A stretch of 64,000 bases of DNA, from NCBI RefSeq assembly GCF_004684935.1, contig NZ_SRJD01000001.1, positions 124,001-188,000 on the forward strand, given 5' to 3'. The notes below the pieces were generated by a model, which searched no databases, had not been told where the DNA came from, and saw only the letters and a list, made by a program, of their open reading frames with translations. A program made the position numbers and the translations under genes. This DNA is from Sporolactobacillus shoreae. GTDB taxonomy: Bacteria; Bacillota; Bacilli; Bacillales; Sporolactobacillaceae. The stretch's first letter is position 1; every line of letters starts with the position of its first letter. Below, in pieces: positions 58,061-64,000 of this stretch.

Positions 58061-58113
58061 TTGAAAAGAAACGACAGCGAAGAAATGGCAAGAAAAGAAA
58101 CGGGGGGATCGGG

Positions 58114-61100
58114 ATGTTTCTCAAACGGCTGGATGTTTCAGGATTCAAATCCTTTGCCAATAAAACATCTGTAGAGTTTGTTCCCGGTGTGACCGCAGTG
58201 GTAGGACCTAATGGGAGCGGGAAGAGCAACATTACTGAGGCGATTCGCTGGGTTCTCGGTGAACAGTCCGCCAAGTCGCTGCGGGGAACAAAAATGGAGG
58301 ATATTATTTTTTCCGGCAGCGACGCACGAAGAGCAGTAAACATGGCTGAAGTCACGCTGACCTTGGATAACAAAGATCATTACCTTCCATTTGATTATAC
58401 TGAAATCAGCGTAACACGGCGTGTTTTCCGTTCAGGTGAAAGCGAATTTCTGCTGAACCGCCAAAATTGCCGGCTGAAGGATATTGTCGATTTATTTATG
58501 GATTCCGGCCTGGGGCGGGAAGCGTATTCCGTAATTGGCCAGGGCAAAATTGATGAAATATTGAACAGCAAAGCTGAGGATAAGCGAAGAATTTTCGAGG
58601 AAGCGTCTGGTGTCCTGAAATATAAATTACGGAAACAGCTAGCGGAAAAGAAACTGGGAGATTCAGAAGATGACCTGAACCGTGTTGAAGATATTCTGCA
58701 TGAACTTGAAAGCCGTATTGAGCCCCTAGAAAAACAGGCATCGATTGCAAAGGATTATCTGGCAAAAAAAGATGAGCTGGAGGAAGTGGATATTGCACTT
58801 CTGGCTCACGATATCGGAGAAGTTCATGCGCGCTGGTCGGAGTCAAAGAAACGATCGGCAGAACTGGCAGCCGAGAAGGAAGAACGTGGCAGCCGGCTTA
58901 CGGAAAGGGAAAGAGAGTACCAGGAAAACAGGCGGAAGGCAAGCCAGCTGGATCAGCTTATAGAAACAAACCAGGCTAAAATGGCTGAATTAGGTGAAAA
59001 TCTGGAGAAAATACTCGGCCAGAAGGAAGTTATGGCCGAGCGCCGCAAGAATGCTCAGAGTACGTCAGATGAACTGAAGGAGCGCCTCTCAGCACTTGAG
59101 ACGCAACTTGATGAGGAACGTCAGGCGCAGAACCAGGTGATTGATTCCTGTCGTGTGGAAAACACGAGGCTGGAAGAGCTGCGCCGGTTATTAAATCAAA
59201 AACAGCTTGATGCCGCCGGCCTGGACGAAAACTTGGATGAACGGATCGAAAAGTTAAAGAGCGAATATATTGAAGTGCTGAATGAGCAGGCATCCATGCG
59301 CAATGAGCAGCGTTATCTGACAGACCAGAAAAAGGTTCTGGAGCAGAAGCAGAGTCGTGTGGGGACAAGCACTGAAACCGCAAAAAGCCTGGCTGAAGCT
59401 GCGAGAAGCAGAAAACAGAAAATTGATCATGAGATCAGGCAGCAAGCGGATGCAGGACAGCAGCTTCAGAGAAAGCTTTCGGAGGGTGAATCCGTTCTTC
59501 AGCAGAACCACAAACGCTATTCTGTGCAAAAAGAAAGTATCGACAAGATCAATCGTTTCATTGAACAAGCTGTCTCTAAAAAGGAAATGCTTGAAGCTTT
59601 GAAAGAAGATTATGCCGGTTTTTATCAGGGCGTGAGAACGGTCCTGAAAAATAGAAAGAATTTGACTGGCATTATCGGTGCCGTGGCAGAATTAATCCGC
59701 GTGGATGAAAAATATGAAACGGCTATTGAAATTGCTTTAGGAGCATCGTCACAAAGTATCATCGTTTCTGATGAAAAATGCGGAAGACAGGCTATTCAGT
59801 TCCTCAGGACACACCAGGCAGGCCGGGCAACCTTTTTACCCGTTTCCGTCATGAAATCGCGTGCTATACAATACAGTGACAGACAGAGATTGGAGAAAAA
59901 CGGGGCGTTTACTGGCATGGCGGATAAGCTTGTGAACTGCGATTCTGCAATCCGTCCTGTAATTGAACATTTGCTTGGCACAGTGATTGTTGCGGAGAAT
60001 CTTGAAGGTGCCAACACTCTTGCAAAGGAAATGAGTTATAAATATCGAATCGTTACGCTCTCCGGTGATGTTGTTGCTCCGGGCGGCGCCATGACCGGCG
60101 GCAGTCTGAAAAAAAATCATGCGGGTCTGATCAGCCGCACAACCGAGATTGAACAAATTACAAATCAGATTAAAGAAATGCGGACGAAACTTGCCGAACT
60201 CCGCCACGATTTTATCGAACTGAAAAACCGGATTGCTGAAGAAGAACTGAGCACGGCAAAGCTTCGCAAAGAAGTCCAGATCGCTGCGGAATCATACCGC
60301 AATCTGGAGAATTCGCTGCATGAAGCTGAAGCCGAAGAGAAAAACAGTATGGACAAGTATCAGCTGCTTTCAAGAGAAAACGGTGATTTTGTCTCGGAAC
60401 AGGAGAAAATTTCAACCCGTCTTGAAGAAATCAATGACTCTCTGTCCAGAAACCATGAAAAGGGCAGTGAACTGACAGCGACGATCAGCCAGCTGACGGA
60501 AAGCAGGAAAGACAGGGATTCTGTCAGGGCATCCCTGCAGTCAGAAATTACGTCTTTAAGGGTTCAGACAGCCGAGCAAAGCCAGAAGACGTTACATTTG
60601 AAAGAAAAGCGTGACACCATAAAAGCGCGCGTTGATGACTTAACCGCTGGTGCCGAAGCGCTCAGATCATCGATCCGGAATGTTCACTCCGATATGGATC
60701 AGCAGTCCTTCTCAACCGAGGAGCTGGCTGCTAAGATTCAGCAGGGGCAAATTGACAAACAGAACCTGACCCAGCTTTTGGAAGAGAAGAAAAAGGAGCG
60801 CCTGTCAGAACAGGAGAAGTTGTCCGTTCAGGAGCATGAAATCAGGGATGAACGTGACCGAATGACTGGGCTGAGCGCGGCACTGCAGGAGGAAGACGTT
60901 AAACTGGGACGCCTCGATGTTCAGCTGGATCATCTGATTGATACGCTGAGGGAAGACTATGAGTTGACTTTTGAAGCGGCTAAAGAAAATTATCAACTGA
61001 ATTCAGATCCTGAAGAGGCCAGAAAAAAAGTAAAATTAATTAAAAAAGCAATTGAAGAATTAGGTACCGTTAATATCGGAGCCATTGAAGAATATGAAAA

Positions 61101-61683
61101 TGTCATGGAGCGTGAACAATTTCTCTCAGCTCAGAAAGAGGATCTGCTGAAAGCCCGCAACACGCTGGAAGATGTAATGACTGAAATGGATCACGAAGTG
61201 GAGCAGCGCTTTTCCGTCACGTTCGAAAAAATCCGCGGACATTTTCAGGTCGTTTTCCGTGAACTTTTTGGTGGTGGTAAGGCTGATTTAAAATTAATCG
61301 ACCCCGACGATTTGCTGAACAGCGGCATTGAAATTCTTGCCGAACCACCAGGAAAAAAACTGCAGCGGCTTTCCCTCTTGTCAGGCGGCGAACGGGCGCT
61401 GACTGCCATCGCCCTACTGTTTGCGATCCTGAAAGTACGGCCTGTTCCATTCTGCGTTCTGGATGAAGTAGAAGCAGCCCTTGATGACGCAAACGTTGAC
61501 CGCTACGCCGAGTTTTTGAAAAAATTCAGTTCGGAAACTCAGTTTATTGTTGTCACTCACCGGCATGGCACAATGGAGCATGCCGATGTGCTTTACGGTG
61601 TTACGATGCAGGAATCAGGAATCAGCAGACTGGTCTCCGTTCGGCTTGAAGAAACGGATGATCTTCTGTCCGCAGGCGGTTGA
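58114..61683 (+). CDS. smc: Chromosome segregation ATPase SMC
   Basis: 1189 residues. N-terminal head with Walker A (GPNGSGKSN, about residues 32-40), long coiled coils, a hinge at about 510-660 (GIIGAVAELIRVDEKYETAIEIALG), return coil, then C-terminal head with the signature LLSGGERALTAIALLFAI and Walker B (FCVLDEVEAALDD). It condenses and segregates chromosomes with ScpA and ScpB. The ATG at 58114 follows GGGGGGATC; the ORF start at 58054 lies just past the rnc hairpin without an SD. Confidence 0.97.
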   Translation: MFLKRLDVSGFKSFANKTSVEFVPGVTAVVGPNGSGKSNITEAIRWVLGEQSAKSLRGTKMEDIIFSGSDARRAVNMAEVTLTLDNKDHYLPFDYTEISVTRRVFRSGESEFLLNRQNCRLKDIVDLFMDSGLGREAYSVIGQGKIDEILNSKAEDKRRIFEEASGVLKYKLRKQLAEKKLGDSEDDLNRVEDILHELESRIEPLEKQASIAKDYLAKKDELEEVDIALLAHDIGEVHARWSESKKRSAELAAEKEERGSRLTEREREYQENRRKASQLDQLIETNQAKMAELGENLEKILGQKEVMAERRKNAQSTSDELKERLSALETQLDEERQAQNQVIDSCRVENTRLEELRRLLNQKQLDAAGLDENLDERIEKLKSEYIEVLNEQASMRNEQRYLTDQKKVLEQKQSRVGTSTETAKSLAEAARSRKQKIDHEIRQQADAGQQLQRKLSEGESVLQQNHKRYSVQKESIDKINRFIEQAVSKKEMLEALKEDYAGFYQGVRTVLKNRKNLTGIIGAVAELIRVDEKYETAIEIALGASSQSIIVSDEKCGRQAIQFLRTHQAGRATFLPVSVMKSRAIQYSDRQRLEKNGAFTGMADKLVNCDSAIRPVIEHLLGTVIVAENLEGANTLAKEMSYKYRIVTLSGDVVAPGGAMTGGSLKKNHAGLISRTTEIEQITNQIKEMRTKLAELRHDFIELKNRIAEEELSTAKLRKEVQIAAESYRNLENSLHEAEAEEKNSMDKYQLLSRENGDFVSEQEKISTRLEEINDSLSRNHEKGSELTATISQLTESRKDRDSVRASLQSEITSLRVQTAEQSQKTLHLKEKRDTIKARVDDLTAGAEALRSSIRNVHSDMDQQSFSTEELAAKIQQGQIDKQNLTQLLEEKKKERLSEQEKLSVQEHEIRDERDRMTGLSAALQEEDVKLGRLDVQLDHLIDTLREDYELTFEAAKENYQLNSDPEEARKKVKLIKKAIEELGTVNIGAIEEYENVMEREQFLSAQKEDLLKARNTLEDVMTEMDHEVEQRFSVTFEKIRGHFQVVFRELFGGGKADLKLIDPDDLLNSGIEILAEPPGKKLQRLSLLSGGERALTAIALLFAILKVRPVPFCVLDEVEAALDDANVDRYAEFLKKFSSETQFIVVTHRHGTMEHADVLYGVTMQESGISRLVSVRLEETDDLLSAGG

Positions 61684-61742
61684 TCCGTTTCCCTTTTGCT
61701 TGTGATCATTAAGTGTAAGAAAAAAACGAAGGAGGTAAAATA

Positions 61743-62738
61743 ATGAATTTTTTTGGACGAATGAAGGAGAAAATTTCCGGAAGCACTGAATCAGTCACTG
61801 AAAAATTCCGGAACGGGCTGTCGAAAACCAGAAGATCTTTTTCGGATCAGCTGAATAATCTAGTCAAACGCTACCGGAAAGTTGATGAAGATTTTTTTGA
61901 AGAACTCGAAGATCTTCTGATCGAATCCGATGTTGGTGTGACAACAGTGATGGATCTGGTTGAAAAATTAAAGGATGAGTCAAGAACTCGGAATATCAAA
62001 GATACAGAAGAGCTGAAAGAGGTTATTGCTGAGGTTTTGTCTGAATTCCTAACACGTGACGAGACGGAAACACAGCTGAATATGAACCCGGAAGGGCTCT
62101 CTGTGTTTCTTATGGTGGGCGTCAATGGAGCCGGAAAAACAACGACCATCGGAAAACTGGCTGGCAGGCTGAAGAATCAAGGAAAGTCAGTGCTGCTCGC
62201 TGCAGCCGATACTTTCCGTGCCGGCGCCATCGATCAGCTTCAGGTCTGGGGTGACAGGGCCGGGGTGGATGTGATCCGTCATCAGGAGGGTTCTGATCCC
62301 GCATCGGTGATTTTTGATGCCATTAAAGCCGCAAAATCCAGAAAAACAGATGTCCTGCTCTGTGATACAGCCGGTAGGTTGCAAAATAAGGTGAATCTGA
62401 TGAAAGAGTTGGAGAAGATCAAGCGCGTTATTGAGCGGGAAGTTCCCGGAGCTCCTCAGGAGGTGCTTTTGGTGCTTGACGCGACGACGGGACAAAATGC
62501 GTTGAATCAGGCGAAATTGTTCCGCCAAGCATCGGATGTCACAGGTATCGTGCTGACGAAACTTGACGGAACGGCTAAAGGTGGTATCGTTCTTGGCGTA
62601 CGTCATGAACTGAATATTCCTGTTAAGTTAATCGGTCTGGGAGAAAAAATGAATGATCTGCAGACGTTTGACGCAGATGCGTTTATTTATGGGCTTTTTT
62701 CGGAATTATTCAGTGACGATAACCATGCAGAGGCTTGA
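61743..62738 (+). CDS. ftsY: Signal recognition particle receptor FtsY
   Basis: A 331-residue NG-domain GTPase with a short N-terminal amphipathic region. G1 GVNGAGKTTTIGKLAG, DTAGRLQNK (G3) and TKLDGTAKGG (G4) are all present. It docks SRP-ribosome complexes at the membrane. The ATG at 61743 follows AAGGAGG. It precedes ylxM-ffh, so the SRP pathway genes are together. Confidence 0.97.
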   Translation: MNFFGRMKEKISGSTESVTEKFRNGLSKTRRSFSDQLNNLVKRYRKVDEDFFEELEDLLIESDVGVTTVMDLVEKLKDESRTRNIKDTEELKEVIAEVLSEFLTRDETETQLNMNPEGLSVFLMVGVNGAGKTTTIGKLAGRLKNQGKSVLLAAADTFRAGAIDQLQVWGDRAGVDVIRHQEGSDPASVIFDAIKAAKSRKTDVLLCDTAGRLQNKVNLMKELEKIKRVIEREVPGAPQEVLLVLDATTGQNALNQAKLFRQASDVTGIVLTKLDGTAKGGIVLGVRHELNIPVKLIGLGEKMNDLQTFDADAFIYGLFSELFSDDNHAEA

Positions 62739-62766
62739 GAGGAATTATAGGTGTTAAGATAAAAAC

Positions 62767-62795
62767 TTGACAGAAGGATACGTTTCCTGTAAACT
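62767..62795 (+). promoter_or_regulatory. SigA promoter of ylxM-ffh
   Basis: A perfect TTGACA (62767-62772), exactly 17 nt, TAAACT (62790-62795). It lies in the ftsY-ylxM gap, about 46 nt before the ylxM ATG. Confidence 0.78.
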
Positions 62796-62840
62796 GGGTC
62801 AGTAAAGTAAATGGCCTTTACAGTCAAGGGGATTTTTGCG

Positions 62841-63176
62841 ATGCTTGAGAAGATTTTAAGAGTCAACGCCCTATATGATTTCTATCAGCCGCTTCTTACC
62901 CCGAAGCAACAGGAGTATCTGGACCTTTACTACCTTAATGACTTTTCTCTCGGTGAGATTGCTGAAAGCCACCAAGTCACGCGTCAGGCCGTTTACGATA
63001 ACTTGAAGCGCGCGGAAAAAACGCTGGAAGCATTTGAAGAGAAGTTGGGTTTGTTCCGCAAGTTTAACGCCCGCGCTGCTCTCATCAAAGAGCTCCGAGA
63101 TCAGACTGCTGAACTGGGTAGTGAAGAACGCCGAAAGCTGGACGCGGTTCTTGACAGGCTTGAGAAATTGGAATAG
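62841..63176 (+). CDS. ylxM: SRP-associated helix-turn-helix protein YlxM
   Basis: 111 residues, UPF0122. An HTH region like sigma region 4 ([26 protein letters not shown]) follows [25 protein letters not shown]. In streptococci YlxM modulates Ffh-FtsY GTPase activity. The ATG at 62841 is 8 nt after AAGGGGA and gives the family length; the frame is open to 62811. ffh starts 11 nt after the stop. Confidence 0.93.
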   Translation: MLEKILRVNALYDFYQPLLTPKQQEYLDLYYLNDFSLGEIAESHQVTRQAVYDNLKRAEKTLEAFEEKLGLFRKFNARAALIKELRDQTAELGSEERRKLDAVLDRLEKLE

Positions 63177-63187
63177 GAGTGAGAAGC

Positions 63188-64000
63188 ATGGCATTTGAAA
63201 GTCTTGCAGACAGATTGCAGGCGACGATGAAAAAAATCCGCGGCAAAGGCAAAGTTTCTGAAGCTGATGTCAAGCAGATGGCGCGTGAAGTCCGCCTTGC
63301 CCTTCTAGAAGCCGACGTCAATTTCAAAGTGGTCAAGTCGTTTGTCAAACGCATTCAGGAGCGCGCTGTAGGACAGGACGTGCTGAAAAGCCTGACCCCC
63401 GGCCAACAGGTCATCAAGGTTGTACAGGAAGAACTGACTGAGCTGATGGGTGGAGAGCAGACTCGTCTGAACCTGGCTCTGAAACCGCCGACAGTTATAC
63501 TTTTCGTCGGTCTCCAGGGTGCCGGTAAAACGACCTCTGCCGCAAAGCTTGCCAATTATATCCGAAAAATGCACAACAAAAAGCCACTGATGATCGCCGC
63601 CGATATCTATAGACCTGCTGCGATCAAACAGTTGCAGACGCTTGGCAGCCAGTTGAGTATTCCCGTTTTTTCGCTTGGCGATCAGATCAACCCGGTTGAG
63701 ATCGTCAGACAGGGCCTCGAACAGGCAAGTGCCGATCACAATGATCTGGTGATGATTGATACTGCGGGCAGGCTCCATGTAGATGACGCACTCATGGATG
63801 AACTTGAGCAGATCAAAGCTGTCAGCCATCCGGATGAGATTTTTCTGGTCGTCGATGCGATGACTGGTCAGGATGCTGTTAATGTGGCCAATACATTTAA
63901 CGAACGTCTGGATCTGACGGGTGTCATCATGACCAAACTTGACGGTGATACCCGAGGCGGTGCTGCTCTTTCAATCCGCTCGGTTACGGGCAAACCGATC
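63188..64000 (+). CDS. ffh: Signal recognition particle protein Ffh, 5' part
   Basis: 271 codons are visible before the window ends; the M domain lies beyond. It starts AFESLADRLQATMKKIRGKGKVSEADV, with G1 GLQGAGKTTSAAKLA (about residue 107), DTAGRLHVD and TKLDGDTRGGAA. Ffh binds signal sequences and 4.5S/6S RNA. The ATG at 63188 follows AGGAGTGAGAAGC. Confidence 0.97.
   Translation, partial: MAFESLADRLQATMKKIRGKGKVSEADVKQMAREVRLALLEADVNFKVVKSFVKRIQERAVGQDVLKSLTPGQQVIKVVQEELTELMGGEQTRLNLALKPPTVILFVGLQGAGKTTSAAKLANYIRKMHNKKPLMIAADIYRPAAIKQLQTLGSQLSIPVFSLGDQINPVEIVRQGLEQASADHNDLVMIDTAGRLHVDDALMDELEQIKAVSHPDEIFLVVDAMTGQDAVNVANTFNERLDLTGVIMTKLDGDTRGGAALSIRSVTGKPI

Overview
The window is a chromosomal segment of a low-to-mid-GC, endospore-forming Gram-positive bacterium of the order Bacillales. 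Gene order follows the Bacillus subtilis cell-division, sporulation, ylm, pyr, ylo and fab-smc-ffh block almost gene for gene. Sporulation genes are present: spoVE, spoIIGA, sigE, sigG and the 26-codon spoVM, plus a ylyA-type gene. The species cannot be read from the sequence. The pattern of missing genes (murG, murB, pyrP, pyrC, def, rlmN, rpe, fakA, plsX) and many TTG starts suggest a lineage some distance from Bacillus proper. A Sporolactobacillus-like organism would fit, but that is a guess.

Layout. 1-5.9 kb: cell wall and division (murD 3' end, spoVE, divIB, ftsA, ftsZ). 6.1-8.8 kb: sporulation sigma genes (spoIIGA-sigE, then sigG behind its own SigF-type promoter). 9.0-13.0 kb: ylmC, pgeF, ylmE, sepF, ylmG, ylmH, divIVA. 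13.0-18.4 kb: ileS under an isoleucine T-box, a DksA/TraR-like gene, lspA, ylyB. 18.4-27.7 kb: de novo pyrimidine operon (pyrR, pyrB, pyrAA, pyrAB, pyrK, pyrD, pyrF, pyrE) with two PyrR-type attenuators and a strong terminator.

27.8-35.1 kb is the only accessory region. It holds an unrecognised membrane protein, a leftward RDD/HAAS-PadR pair behind a perfect 14-bp inverted-repeat operator, and a decayed two-component system. The response regulator is frameshifted and split by a 1.4-kb TnpB-only IS200/IS605-type element. The sensor kinase carries two more frameshifts. A luciferase-like flavin monooxygenase follows.

35.2-49.8 kb: rqcH, yloC, remA, gmk, rpoZ, coaBC, priA, fmt, rsmB, prpC, prkC, rsgA, thiN, spoVM. 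49.8-54.3 kb: rpmB (leftward), yloU, sdaAB, sdaAA, recG. 54.4-64.0 kb: fapR with its own operator, fabD, fabG, acpP, rnc, smc, ftsY, ylxM and the 5' part of ffh.

The most interesting signals are: the base-exact, frame-preserving TnpB element in a dying two-component system; the PadR-type operator; the long structured ftsA-ftsZ spacer; the perfect 16-bp hairpin on the stop codon of rnc; close-to-consensus sporulation promoters before sigG and spoVM; and the compressed pyr and fab operons. I saw no rRNA or tRNA gene, CRISPR array or prophage.
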